DNA of 64,000 nucleotides from Archegozetes longisetosus (lineage: Eukaryota; Arthropoda; Arachnida; Sarcoptiformes; Trhypochthoniidae), in contig JAEMBT020000004.1 of assembly GCA_018873245.2 (NCBI GenBank), forward strand, positions 11,440,418-11,504,417, read 5' to 3'. The notes under the pieces were generated by a model. The model was not told the DNA's origin. It ran no database searches and saw only the letters and a program-made list of their open reading frames with translations. Numbering within the stretch: the stretch's first letter is position 1; each line of letters starts with the position of its first letter. This document shows positions 51,256 to 63,918 of this stretch, one piece after another. The position numbers and the translations under genes were made by a program.

Positions 51256-51842
51256 CGAGAGAGTATTAGATATATATATTCAGTTATGTTACGTATCGAA
51301 TAACGCTATGCTCTTTTCCCCATATATTCATTTCCTGTCATATGAATAGAGCACTACTTGCCTCTTGCCTCAAATGTTGCCCTAAACATCAATGTTAAAC
51401 GCATATAATATATAACTTAAAAGCTTAGATAACTTACACTTCAGAACATCCCTTTTTTCTTTTCTCTCTTTTTTCATACTTTTTCTTTTATAAATGTGAA
51501 AAAGATATTTCTTTTTATTTATTGTTCAGAAAATTCCGTTTAAGTAATAAATTTGCATAATTTTTCTCTAAGTCCTAGAACACAACGATTCATAGGCAAG
51601 GTATTAATTAGCTAGTGATAGACATATACTCAAATCTATTTAAAAGAGAAAATAGTATTCAGATATCTATTCGGCCTAAGCATTGCTCGAATTGGCATTA
51701 TTTCTCACAGTTTCTGATTGAGTGGCCACTATTCACTCAAACTTAATGCGATTGTTCGCACACTAAAAAACTTGAATGCATGTCGAATAGAAAAAATTCA
51801 TTTAAAACAAGTACAGCACTATTCTGTATATTCTGTTTTTAA
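47960..51842. other. No gene seen; microsatellites
   Basis: AT-rich, with a TAA repeat (48191-48215) and a GT repeat (51219-51253). No frame here stands out. Confidence 0.5.
51219..51253. repeat. (GT)n microsatellite
   Basis: About 17 GT units, followed by GAGCGAGAGAG. Confidence 0.95.
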
Positions 51843-51882
51843 TTGATTATTTTCTATTATAAACATTTTTTTTCTATGCTCC

Positions 51883-51885
<3 letters not shown>

Positions 51886-51917
<32 letters not shown>
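51886..51917. repeat. (CT)n microsatellite
   Basis: About 16 CT units. The Ser-Leu repeat in the frame read across it is derived from this tract. Confidence 0.95.
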
Positions 51918-51922
<5 letters not shown>

Positions 51923-52194
51923 AAATGAAATATACAGTATATATGAGTATATGCTGGTGTTTATATACACACCAAATATATTGAGCAAACAATTGTGCTT
52001 AAAAATGATTCCACAAGGAGGGAAAAGGATCAATTATATGATTTCAATTTCTTTTATTATACACTCGTGTTATTTCTCTCTTTTCTATTCTCTATAACTT
52101 TTTTTCCTATTCTTCTAATTCAGTTTCAGTGGTCTCTCACTCTCTCTTATTTTCTCTTAAGTCTGGTTTGCCTCAAAACCCCTCAAATGAGTGA

Positions 52195-52563
52195 ATGGAC
52201 GTGTCTTTCAGTCACATCACATCTCAGGTGCCTTCGGAAACGAACTCTTCGGGAACAAGCAGTACAACGATTGGGCGAATACACTTTTTGAGTAGCATTT
52301 CTGTTGCTAAGGCTTACTTCATGTTAATCATATCCAATAGAATACTGAGTATGAGCTCAACAGCCAATCAAAACGAAGGATTCCAAGAGCGCAGAGTGAA
52401 ATGTGGTGAATGTGAACGAGAAAATGTGTATTGGGTTAGGTTGCCTTACGCTCAGTTTTGGTCCGTACAATACAGAGTTCAAGTACTAAAATCGCAACTG
52501 CATCTAACCAAAGATTATAAACTATCAGAACGGAAACTATTAGAGTCATATGAATGGATTTGA
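52195..52563 (+). CDS. Hypothetical 122-aa ORF or terminal exon
   Basis: The ATG at 52195 is preceded directly by an in-frame TGA; 122 codons end at TGA (52561-52563). Residues 1-25 are Ser/Thr-rich (MDVSFSHITSQVPSETNSSG). Residues ~34-52 are hydrophobic. Residues 55-122 are charged and aromatic, with a single CxxC (Cys70, Cys73) and SERKLLESYEWI at the end. The first 100 bases are open in all three plus frames and GC-rich, and two good pyrimidine-AG acceptors lie just ahead (ending 52160 and 52211). Entry through the second acceptor in another frame gives a 27-residue piece ending FGNKQYNDWANTLFE, which also looks coding. One of the two is likely wrong. No family is recognised. Confidence 0.3.
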   Translation: MDVSFSHITSQVPSETNSSGTSSTTIGRIHFLSSISVAKAYFMLIISNRILSMSSTANQNEGFQERRVKCGECERENVYWVRLPYAQFWSVQYRVQVLKSQLHLTKDYKLSERKLLESYEWI

Positions 52564-52569
52564 TTTGAT

Positions 52570-55500
52570 AAAAAGAATTGCACTTAAATAATGACTCTCC
52601 TGTAAACGATGATTTTGAAACGATTAAATCTTCGAAAACCATGAGAAGAGCTTAATGCTAATTTTTGTACAGATTCCAGTTCTGAAGGATTCTGCAGCTC
52701 TAATATCATGTGATCGCATGCATGTGTGCTCTGTTGTGATGTCTTTGGACTTTTGCTGCAAAAGATGATAATTTAGCAATGGAGCTGTTCACATATATCG
52801 TGATTTAGATGACACAAAGCCTGAACTTTTATGGACTTTACGTCAAACTTCTTATTTCTAGACTTAATTTTGCTAATAATTAGATCAAAATTTATTCGTA
52901 CTCATAAGATAATTGAAAGATTTTAGGCTAACATAAAATATTATTCAAAGAAACGATAACAAGGAATCAGATTATAAGTAGAAGGAAAACAATCTGGACA
53001 AAACACTGAAATATTTAATAAATTTCATATTATTCTTCACAGAATTAATATTTAAGATTCAGAAATTCAGGAAAATTCTGTTCAATTAATAATGTAGTGC
53101 TTCGTTTGACCTTCTCATCATTTTATTAATTGTTTGCTTTGATTATTATTGAATAACTTAAGCATTAGTTCGTAATAAAACTTTAGACATGACATAATAA
53201 ATCTAATTTTGTTCGCCTAACTGTAGCAGAATTTTGTACACAATCTGAGAAGTGATCGGCTATTTTGTTATCTGAAGCCTCGAGCTATACTTGAATCTTA
53301 GCAAATATTCCAAGTGTGAGCACTGAATGCTAGCCTTAGACCTCTAATCCTCTGCCCATTACTTTTTTAAGAGATTAAAGATAAAAAAATCTGGGCATCA
53401 ATCGGACGTAAAACCATTTAAACTTTTCTCGATCGTAACTCTATTTTGAATTAGAGCCTTTCTATTTTTATTATCTCAATATAAAAAATGTTTTTAAGAC
53501 TTTTCAATTGAAAATTTCCACTTGACTCAATTGACTATTTTTAACAATTAATTACAAATTATCACTTTAGATGCGTTGATTTTATTTTAACGTTTTAAGG
53601 AGAACATCTTATGCATCTCATTTTTTCAATTTAATGCGTAGTAAATTAGCTCTATTAGTTTAGTTTATTGCTGTTAATTTGATAATTCTTCAATTCTTTA
53701 TTACCGTGTTTTTAGAATTACTCAACTTTTTTATCCAAAACGCAAACAACTGAAGAGTTGTTTTCTCATAATCTCTAATTTAAAAAAACATATACGAATC
53801 ATATTAAAAGCAAAGTTCACTGCGTGTATAAAATTGTTATTTTATGTATTTAAAAATTGTAAAATACCTTAATCAGACTAAAGACTATCCGAAAGTTTAT
53901 CAGTTTCAAATGAAATCCGATTTAATAAAGCGAAAATCCTGATTATGTCATTTACTATTTTAGGCAAATTATAACTTTTTATATCTATAATGCTCTCAAG
54001 TATTGCGAAATTTATGAAATTGGTTTCATCAATAAAAAGATTATTTATAAAATAAGGCTCATTTAGACATATTTTATTGCATACCGAAAGATATGATATG
54101 ATAGTATACATTATTTCTTTTTATTATCATAATTTATGCGTTTAATAGTATATCAAATTTTATCATTTGCTAACATATTACTCAAATGAATAGAAGTCAA
54201 ACTTTAACTTATATTTTCTTTTATGATAATTAGAAATTTGCAAACGAGTCAATTATGGGACGATGAACAAAACTTACAATTTTAAAAATATTCGCAATTA
54301 GATTCAAGTCTAGCCTTAGGAATGTGTTAGAAAAGTGTTGATTAAGTTTACAATACATAAGAGACAAATGAAAAGTAGTGTTTGGTGCGATCAGTCAGTC
54401 AACTAATTTGACTGAAGTACTGCTATTAATGCTTTCTAATACTTTTATATGCATGGAATGATAATTAGTCATATCGTCATTAAATTCTGTTCCATCAACA
54501 AGTATGAGGTTTTAAATGTAGTTATACTGTAAATAATAACACACATTTATGTTATAAGTTTAGTTTGCTCATTTTTCGGCTCAACAAACACTAAGTTATA
54601 TGACAGACAAATGCATTCAAGTTAAATAAGAATTAACCGAATTTTTCAAATTCATTTCATAAATTGTGTTTCGCAAAATGTTTTAAGTAATTGCATATTT
54701 TAAATGACGATTTCATTGTTTCTACTCTAAGGAACCATTTAGTCATAGAAATAGATGTTATGTTAGATGAGTACTGTATGTAAATAAAGTTTGTGAGTAA
54801 CAGTCAGCTAAAAATTGATTTGAATTTTTTGTAATCCTCATTTAGTAAACTGACTAACTCATAACTGAAAAATAGGGATAATTTAATCTGTAAATGACAG
54901 TCAAATTGCAAATCTGCAATAGCATTTTTTATCTTTATTATTGAAAAAACGTTGAATTAGCTTTACAACTATTTGAAACCCAATTAATCATTATAAAAGC
55001 AGATATTCAAATATTGATTCGAGTCTTCGTTATTCAGTTCAAGTAAGGCTTTATTCATTTTCTGTTCACTTAAATGATGTTAAGCTTTTTGTTTTGATCG
55101 CAAAATTAAATCTCCAAAATTGGACCAAAAACATCCAGATTAGTGATGATATCGGCAAAAACTGTAAAGTAGTAGTGAATGCGTAAGATTGAGCCATTTT
55201 TGTATTAAGTTTTATTAACAAAAGAAAACATTTGGTAAATTTTATTTTTTGAATTCATGCATAACAAGTCATGTTATACTATATATCCTGTCTTATTATA
55301 TCAATATAAGTATAGTTCAATTGAAAGAAATATGAATTAGAAAAAAAATAAAATGTCTTTCAGAGTGTGAAAAGATTGAGAATAGAGAGTAAAGTGAGAG
55401 CGATGTTAGAAATTGACTGCAAGGTATGTTATGTAATAAAAGTGTGTATTGCCTTCGGAAACATTACTATTATAAGGATTTTCATTTCTAGCGATACAAA

Positions 55501-57090
55501 ACTTAAGGCAAAGAAAGAGAAAAACATACTCTAATAGACTAAATGCTATATATTGTGAGTAAACAGTAGTGAAAAAACGTTACTCAAAAGAGATGTATAA
55601 AATCAGCACAATTTTGTTTATTTTTTGCATTGTCTTATGATCTGTTCTGAAGAAAATTGTGAGCCATTGCTTCCTATTAGCTGTATTTGAATGCTCTCAA
55701 TTCACTCAATATATCAAACAGTTTAAGAGATAGTCATTTTTTATGGGAATATGCTTTCAAATCAGTATTTATCACTTCTGTTGGATCTGAAAAAATAGAA
55801 TAAAAGTCACATATTTTGATTGATTATTTCAACTATTCTTACATTAAGTGATTTTGCATTATATCCAAACAAATTATGAATTGAGGCAAAAACTTGCATC
55901 AAATCTATATATAATTAAGAATTATACGAGTTTTATGCCATAAGTTTGAGGAAATAACATCATTAATAATCAATCCTGATTTGATCAATCACTAAAACTT
56001 ATCAAGTTTTATACCAAATTTCATCGTGAAATTGCATTCTTTGCAAAATCACCGAAAAATCTTCAATAAGTTCATGAGTCGGCGCTTTTAAGTATTTTTA
56101 TTACGAATAAGTACTTTTGTTGTGGTTATTAAAAAAATTGTGACATTAAATTATTGTTGCCTATAGTATTGATAATTGTTTTTCTCAAAACTCGTGCACA
56201 TCAATGGAATAAAAACGATTAACCTCTTACGGAGACAATTTAAAAATTTGTAATCAAACTTAAATTACATAATGAATCTGTTATGATAGCAGATACATAC
56301 TATTAGAATGAATGGTACAAAAACATTAATGATTGTAAACTTTTTATTGGCACAAGTTTTGACTTGTCTTACTATTATCGATTGTTCCTTTGTCATTGAA
56401 TAGCTGAAGCACTCAGATAGAAATGATTCTATAATTGAGCAAACTTTTTATTTTTGTCTCAACTTTTCATTGGCATTCGCATTGTTTTGGCCAAATTCAT
56501 TCAATAGAGTTTTCATTAGTAAATTAAATTACAATCAAAGTTATCTCAAGAATCGGATCAGTAAACAGGAAAAAGTTTTCTTTATTTTCGATCAAAGCGC
56601 ACTACGGCTCTAAAAACTTGTTCGATGACAAAAAAATATGATTAGGGTTTTATTAAATCCATTTCCAGTTTTCAAACCTTAATTGAAAACTTTTGCGAAT
56701 CGGCTCGAAAATATCGAGTTTTGACGATTTATTCGGTTTTGAGCAAAAAAGCTGCTTTCTACTTCGCTCAAAGCTTATTATCGTTTTATTGGTTTCCCGA
56801 ATCACAGGATAATTAAGAAAATTGAAAAAACCGAAATTTCCTGACAGTTGGCGAGAAAATCTCATTTATAATGCCAGTTCTTCTTGAGTTGGTTGAATAA
56901 GAATAGAGGCAAATGTCTCAATTGGTGCCGCCTTTTCAGTTATTCTGATTTTTGTGTCTATACATAAATGAATAATAATAATGACAACAGTCGCTCCATT
57001 CACTTAAGGCTAAGGTGAGTGAAAAGGTAATGAGAAGCGTAACAAACAGTCATTATAACAATAATAATGATAATGATAATAAAAAGGTAA
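52570..57090. other. No gene seen
   Basis: Very AT-rich, with no frame above chance. Short (ATA/TAATGA) tracts occur near 57060-57085, followed by a good donor-like AAAAG|GTAAGTTT at about 57087 with no visible exon. Confidence 0.5.
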
Positions 57091-58230
57091 GTTTAGTCAA
57101 TGACTTTAATGCATGCGTTTTTTGTATTTGATTTGGCACGCATTGTATTATTTTTGTTGTCTCTCATTCCATAAGATAGATAGCAAAGCGACGATTGGAA
57201 AGGAGAGGAAAAAATCATTATCATTTTGTGGCAATGTTTACATAGGGCTAATAAGATAGAAAAAGCCAGAGCTGTAAAAAGGCCAGACACGAGAAGAAAA
57301 TGTTTGCCCAAGAGAATCAGAAAATGGTTGAGATAATCGGGCCTAATGACCCTTAACTAGATAATGAAAGGATGCGATCCGCACTCACTCAACTCTACAT
57401 ATACTGTCATCCGTGACTGACTTAAGAAAACTTTGATGCGCTCACAATTTTTTATATTTCTCAAAAACCAGATACAATGTTTATGTTCCTCTAGTTTTTT
57501 ATAGTTTTTGTTACATAATATCAGTGCTAAACATTTCTTCTTCGAGGGTAAAGATATTTCAGTTCGAAACATATTTTACTACTTTTAAGTAGCTCAACAC
57601 CAGCCATATGGACATTAAACTAAACCAAGTGAGCACTTCCCAAAAATTTTTTTATTTCGTCCGCTTTTTTCTTGCAACAAAAAAGAAGATATGACTCGCT
57701 TAAGTGATTTTGAAATCTGTACTACAGTTGAGAAGCACTGAACATATAAATAGTATAACAATAATAATATAAGTAATAAAAGTATAATAATAATAATATA
57801 TATATAACTCGTAAAAGTTTAAGCTTAATAGACAGCAATTATTGCTTTAGTTAATACCAAATAATAGGAAACTTTACCAACAAAAAAGTATATAAAGCGT
57901 AAATTCAACCAAAAAAAACTGAACCGAAATATATGGCAACAAATGATTGACATCCGTGGATAATATTAGCAAAAGAAAAACAGGTGAAGCGAGAGACCAA
58001 TTGGATTGTTTACAGAAGAACACAACGAATAGAGAGTAGAAAAAAGGAGCGCCGCTTTTGCACCATAAATGAACTGAAAGCAATTGTGCAATCAATATAA
58101 TCAACTTCATTACCAAATATGCCTTAAGCGAAGAAATACAACACCCATTAATAGATAGCGAGTAAAAAATGGTAAAACACCGAAAAAACTGACGAGTTTC
58201 AAACAGACTGAGCGCCAAGTCAACAGAAAC
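57091..58230 (-). other. Cluster of weak minus-strand ORFs
   Basis: Three minus-strand frames follow one another. 57093-57311 has 72 codons. 57357-57572 has 71 codons from a true ATG (start MFRTEISLPSKKKCLALIL, polar, Lys- and Cys-containing). 57874-58218 has 114 codons, starts at TTG and is strongly hydrophobic. The middle one looks most like a soluble protein. None has supporting signals, and the hydrophobic one is what A-rich plus-strand DNA would give in antisense. Confidence 0.2.
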
Positions 58231-58246
58231 TAAATAAAAAAGAGCT

Positions 58247-58483
58247 ATGCTGGCAATAGTGGACCGACAAATGATGGACTGCTATAACTATCTGTCCTTT
58301 TGGTTCATTGTTTCGCTTTGTTTTATAATTGTTTTATTTTTTCACTTGTGTGTGCGCTTTATTTGTCGCGATCTTTCTAGAGTAAAGAACGACTCACAGT
58401 ATAAACAGAGTATATGTGGGTTTGTTATATCAAATAAGGGCTTAAAATTCCGACATCAAAACGATTTATGTGCACATTCTTAG
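58247..58483 (+). CDS. Candidate 78-aa single-pass membrane protein
   Basis: The ATG at 58247 has G at -3. The frame runs 78 codons to TAG at 58481-58483. Residues 1-13 are polar (MLAIVDRQMMDCY), residues ~14-38 form one long hydrophobic segment (NYLSFWFIVSLCFIIVLFF), and residues 39-78 are basic and polar (starting ICRDLSRVKNDSQYK). The positive residues just after the membrane segment favour a cytoplasmic C-terminus. A possible donor (AGA|GTAAAG) lies after residue 45, so the ORF may be part of a longer gene. The architecture recalls small membrane regulators, but no signature of a known one is present. A chance frame remains possible. Confidence 0.3.
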   Translation: MLAIVDRQMMDCYNYLSFWFIVSLCFIIVLFFHLCVRFICRDLSRVKNDSQYKQSICGFVISNKGLKFRHQNDLCAHS

Positions 58484-58545
58484 GACTCTATGAAGAACTA
58501 CAACTACCATAATCTACTTCGAGTAATATGTTTACGTTCGCCAAT

Positions 58546-58627
58546 TCTCTCTCTCTCTCTCTCTCTTAAACCAAGGCTCACTTCTCTCTCATCTCCGTTT
58601 GGCTGATTCTCTCTCTCTCTCTCTCTC
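58546..58627. repeat. Two (CT)n microsatellites, 41 bp apart
   Basis: CT runs at 58546-58566 and 58608-58627, separated by a mixed pyrimidine-rich spacer. A 64-codon frame with ATG at 58720 follows on the plus strand and ends in AAATAAAA. Confidence 0.93.
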
Positions 58628-58911
58628 CTTCTTCCTTCACTCATCTTTTGCTTCTGTATAATTCAGATCAATGAACACACTTTTTGAAAGTCTAGCCAAA
58701 CGTCTAGTGGTATACTTTGATGCGATGGAATTTCACTAAAAGATTGAGTTCTGTGCGATTGCATAACATGAACAAACTCTTGAGCCATTATTGTAAAAAT
58801 GCTGTTATAAGCATAAGCATTGGGCATATTATTGAAACTAACTATTTTCGAATGCCCTCAGAGAAAAACGCTGATGGAATGAAGCAAAGCATGAAGAATA
58901 CCATAAAATAA

Positions 58912-61900
58912 AAAAAAGATAGAGAAATATTTAGGCGTTGCACATATTGAATAGCATTTGGTGACTGTCTGTACAGCGGAGTAGACCGAAAATGATGAAT
59001 AACATACACTGAATACATATATAGCATCTTATATATGAAATGTGATGCATTCCATAAAAGACAACGCAATCCTATGATTCGAAGCATCTCTATTTCACAT
59101 TTTTATTAAACACTTATGAAAACAGTATACAAAGAGACCACAAAAAGATGCGAATCAAGATCTCAGTGGCATTTATTGCGAAAACTTTCAAAGTTATTCA
59201 ATATAGTGAAAGACATATGTTGTTGAGTTGACCGCTCAGCAAAGAAAAGATGAGAAAAATGTAATTTTGTATTTTTAGATATTAGGACATAAAAAGCAAG
59301 ATCATTTCACTCAAAACTCGCATAACCAGTCATATTAAGGGATACCGAGCATTAAAGGCGTGTTAGACTAGTCTAAGCACTAAGTACAGTCAATTCAATT
59401 TAATAGTATTCAATTTTTTGAGCCGAACAACTTTAGTATAAATTATTTGCTTTTGTTTGACAAAAATGAAAAATTTGATTTTTTAATGAAATCGATTTTT
59501 TCATAAAAGAAACCACTTTTCACTTGTTAAAAGTTGACAGTAAGTGTGTGTATGAGAAATAAGGTTAAAAAAGAGAAAGTTAGTTACTGTATAGTGAGGT
59601 CAAACTTAATGTTTGTTTTGGTCACAACCATAGAGTAATGGACTATTAGGAAAGGCGTCTGTAAATGACACTTTTCTGTACAACAATATCAACGAAATAG
59701 GTTTGTGTGAAGCCAGAGCTAAATAATAACTGACAATTTTAGAAACTGCTATTGATATATAACCTTTTCCATCAGTCAGTTTTTGAACACATCGTTTATT
59801 TATAAACATAGTAAAAATAAACTTAATTTTGATAAATAAACTTATTTACCATTTGTGCAGAGTATTCCGAGTACAGTCTCGAACAAATAAGATTCATCTG
59901 AAATCAATAAAATAGAGGTTCAGTTTATGCCAAACATATTTGTTTGTCTATGTTTTAATAATAGGTATGGATTTATTTTTATAGTGTTTTTCGTTACGCA
60001 ATCCGAACAAAATCGAAACTGTTGTGCACATCAAACTCTTAACAATCGAATTCCTTCGACTCGAAACTAATTTTATTCAACTAATCACGTTATCAGTTGA
60101 AGACTTTTTTGACTTTCATCTAACAAGGATAGACGTTCTCTAAATACTATTAAGATAATAATTCTTGGATTGAGTTATTTGAGTAATATTTAGAAAGCTT
60201 TAGACAATTTATGCGACAGATCGTTATTATGTTATTCACGGTATAAATTTAGAAAATAAGCCTATTTTTGAAAAGTGATTCAATTAAAGTGTAATAAATA
60301 TGTCACTGCTTTCGGAAATGGATAAAAAATAGAATCTATTCGAGTTTGACGTAATTGAGTTTTTCGCACAGTCTTTTAATATACAGTGAAATATATGAGC
60401 TGTAGTTTATTGCATACTGTGACCAATTTTATTTTTCACTAACAATATTAGAAAGAAAAAATCCTTTAGGAATTCACTCCTATTATTAGTCAAGTTTTCA
60501 TCGCAATAATATTTAAGCGATACTTTCATAGCTGTTACGCATGGTCTAACTTAAACATGCGGTTACGACGCATAAATTGATTTGGCACAATTGATTTGTT
60601 TCAGTTTTAATTTAAGTAATTTAGATCTTCTCTTCATTTCAGGAGTAATAGTGCCCAAGCACTCAATGTTAGAGTAATATATACCAGTATTTAAGCTCAG
60701 CACTAATATTAAGTAAAAGCGTCTCAAATGTTTTCAATCAATATTTAGTAGTTTTATCATAAGGACACACAATGTCCGGACGAACCAACCGACCAAAAAA
60801 AGAGTAAAGTCAACTCAACATCAGAAGCAAAATGCATCTCAAAGAGTATTGAATGTAAGAATCAAGAAAGAAAAAGAAAAGTTGCAGAGAGAGAGAGAGA
60901 GAGAGAGAGAGCTGAACAATGCTGTAATTGAATTCTGGTGCTCGCTAAGGAAAGCAAACCAGAGAATTGCGACATCCAGTTAAGGACAACAGCTCAGCTC
61001 AGCTCATCTCAAACTATGCGTACGTGAGATCGTGTGTTAACTGTATTGCATCACTGTTTCAGTGTTAGTGCTGGGCTGCCAATAAAAGTTATATGTCAAA
61101 GAAGACACTTCTTTCATTACATAATACTAATACTAAGTTTACTTTTCTGTCCATTTATAAGTGAGGCGCAAATCAATGAGAATCCAGTCATGTTAAGACT
61201 ATATTTATTATATTCATTGAGTTAAATAAAGAAGAGACAAGTAAATAACGCTTTAAGTTCTATTAAATAGATCTTTCACTTAGAGTCGATATTTTGCGTA
61301 CGAACCAGTACTATAAAAACTTTCACAAATTTTCAGAAATATGAAATATTTTTTTTATAAGCATATAAGCAATAATTATGTGGATTATAATGAGCTATTC
61401 GGTGAGAGGGGTGACAAATAACTACTAAATTGATATAAAATAATGATAAAATCTCATGAACCGCAACATTCTTATACTTTCATCAGAGCCAGACTTTATT
61501 ACAATATTAATGTCATAAATTTATATTAAGCAGAAGTGTAGTTCACCAACTCGTTAGAGCGAAATCCTTATAAGTAAGTCAGTACTAGTACTATAAGTAT
61601 CATAAATGAAGCCAAAACTTAATCAAAAAAAATTGAACGCATCATTTCTATCTGATGTGAAAAATGTTTTAATACATGCAAATGATATTTTAAAAATCAC
61701 TGTTCATTACTAAATAGTGGTTAATATTAAGCTCATATATATTACTTATTATGTAACACAGTCAGATCTCGATTTTGACAGTTTTGGTTGTTGTAAACTA
61801 AGATTAAACTTAATTACATTATACTGAAACATATTCATATCTATAATAGAAAATTGCCAGAAACTAAGCAAGTCAAATATGAAATCATAGAATTAATCTG

Positions 61901-63918
61901 TTTTTCATGATCAAATTTTCGAGCTATCACTTGTCAAAACTCGATTAGAAGAAATTTTGAAATAGAATTTAATTGACAGAAGCGCTAATAAAATATTGAT
62001 CAGTCTGTATTTGGTTGAAGCAGTTGTGTGTACGCTATTAGGCGAACACCTTTAAATATGGTATCGCATTCCAGCGCATCAGCTATTCATTGAAGAACCA
62101 GTCGTTATGGAAACAATAGTTTCTAGTGCTGTTTAAATCCCAATCTCTCCATAATTATCTGAACAAAAGATGGATTTGGTATTTTGTTTAGATATCAGTA
62201 GAACTATTCGTCTGAGTTAATAAATAATACTAGAATTGCGTATTATGCTTGTGTGATATTATTCTGTCTGATAAGTTGATATTTATATAACTAATAGTAA
62301 TGCAAAGTACGTGATGGCATGGAAACCAAAATCATAGAATCATACAACCAGACAATTCTGTGCTATACTAGAATGAAGTGGGTTCCGACTCAATCGACTT
62401 ACACTATACAAGACAACCTACAACCGAGACAACTTAGAAAAATTTTTTATTGAAGAGTCGATGCAAAGAGAATTGAAAGACACTTCTTGTGAAACTCAAA
62501 CTCGATCTATGACTTACAATAGATTGCGACGAATTAGTTTTGTCTGCTCTAGATTTAGGATAAATCCTTACTAAAAGGGAAAGCAAAATAGGGAAAAGAG
62601 TCCTCAAACTAACTATGAAAACAATCTTTACGAGTGTTGAGAGAAAAGCCAGAATCTGTAAGAAAGAAAATAAGCAGAAATGCGGCGAACGAGCAAAAGA
62701 AAGTAGAGGTGAAGAAGAGTGTCAACGAGAGGCTGTATTATATGAACACAAGAAATCCAGCAGTAAATACTGAAGTTATATTCAGAGATGTTAGATATAA
62801 GTTAGAGATACAGTATAGTGAATATATATAACACTGAATTTTGTTCTTCTTTCTTATTCGTTTTTTCTCTATCTATCCATATGCAGACAGAACTGTAAGT
62901 AAGTTTGTTGGCTCTGATGGCAACATGATCTCTAGCTTTCATTTTGATTCACTCTTTTCTCTGTTTGTTTCACTAAATTAAAGAACTCTGCAACTGAAGA
63001 GCTGAGGAGAAGCGCGAAAAGGAAAGTGAACGCACAATTTTGACGACCAGAAATGGTACGAAGAAAAAATAGACGGCCAGGTGTTATAAATGACAGCTCA
63101 TCAATCAAGTGTCAGATGTGTTAGCGATGTTTGAGCGGCAACAAAAGGCACAATCATTGCATCGATCTGAGAAAACAAGTCTTCAACTCGAGAAACAGAG
63201 TAACTCAAGTAACAGTTACTCGTATCGCCTGAATCGCAGTTTATTTAATATTATATTATAAAAAGCAAAGTCTCATTTAGTACGTAATCCATACTTAGTC
63301 TACTGTAGTCTACACTATGTATTACTAGTATATACTCAACACAAAGTATATATTACATTAACATTGCATTTTCTTTTGATCGTTTGCTCTATTTAGAAAA
63401 CTTTTTCATATAACTATACATAAGAACCTATGAAAGGCAAAAAAGCGGCGTATATTAGATCGAAAACATTGATATTGCAATATTGAAACACTACTAAACA
63501 AGTGTTGGAAAGTGTAGAAAAGTGTAGACACGTAACAGTCTTTATAAGCATTACTTTCTAACGACTTTCGCTCTTCTTATTCCGACTGATTTTCTGTGTC
63601 GCTTTCTCTACTGTTGTTCTATTTGCTCTGGTATTTTACTATTCTTATAAAATTGAATGAGCTATACATACGTCGATTTAAGTGAAATGAATTTATGAAC
63701 AGGTCTTTTGTTGGGAGCGATAGTGAAACATTCTGGCAAATTAAAAGAATAAGGAGAAAGAAGAGTAGAAGAAAGCAAAACAAAGAGCTATGCGTACAGT
63801 TTAACTGAAAAGTCTGTTTGTTGCTGCTATTGAAATAAATTGTTCTCAATGGAATAAAAGATCGGTCTCTATGACATGGAGAACTGTATGATGAACAATA
63901 ATCACGTACAACTTAGGT
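58912..63918. other. No confident gene; small ORFs
   Basis: AT-rich. A 67-codon minus-strand ATG frame (59809 to 59606) and a 52-codon plus-strand ATG frame at 62615-62773 (Lys/Glu/Arg-rich with three Cys, start MKTIFTSVERKARICKK) are noted without support. A plus-strand frame at 61034-61225 has a hydrophobic stretch ending SEAQ that resembles a signal sequence, but no ATG. A GA run lies at 60886-60911. Confidence 0.4.
60886..60911. repeat. (GA)n microsatellite
   Basis: About 13 GA units. Confidence 0.95.

Noticed and set aside
57874..58218. 114-codon hydrophobic minus-strand frame as a multi-pass membrane protein
   Set aside because: It starts at TTG. The plus strand here is A-rich, so the antisense strand gives Phe/Leu/Ile/Ser-rich sequence without selection.
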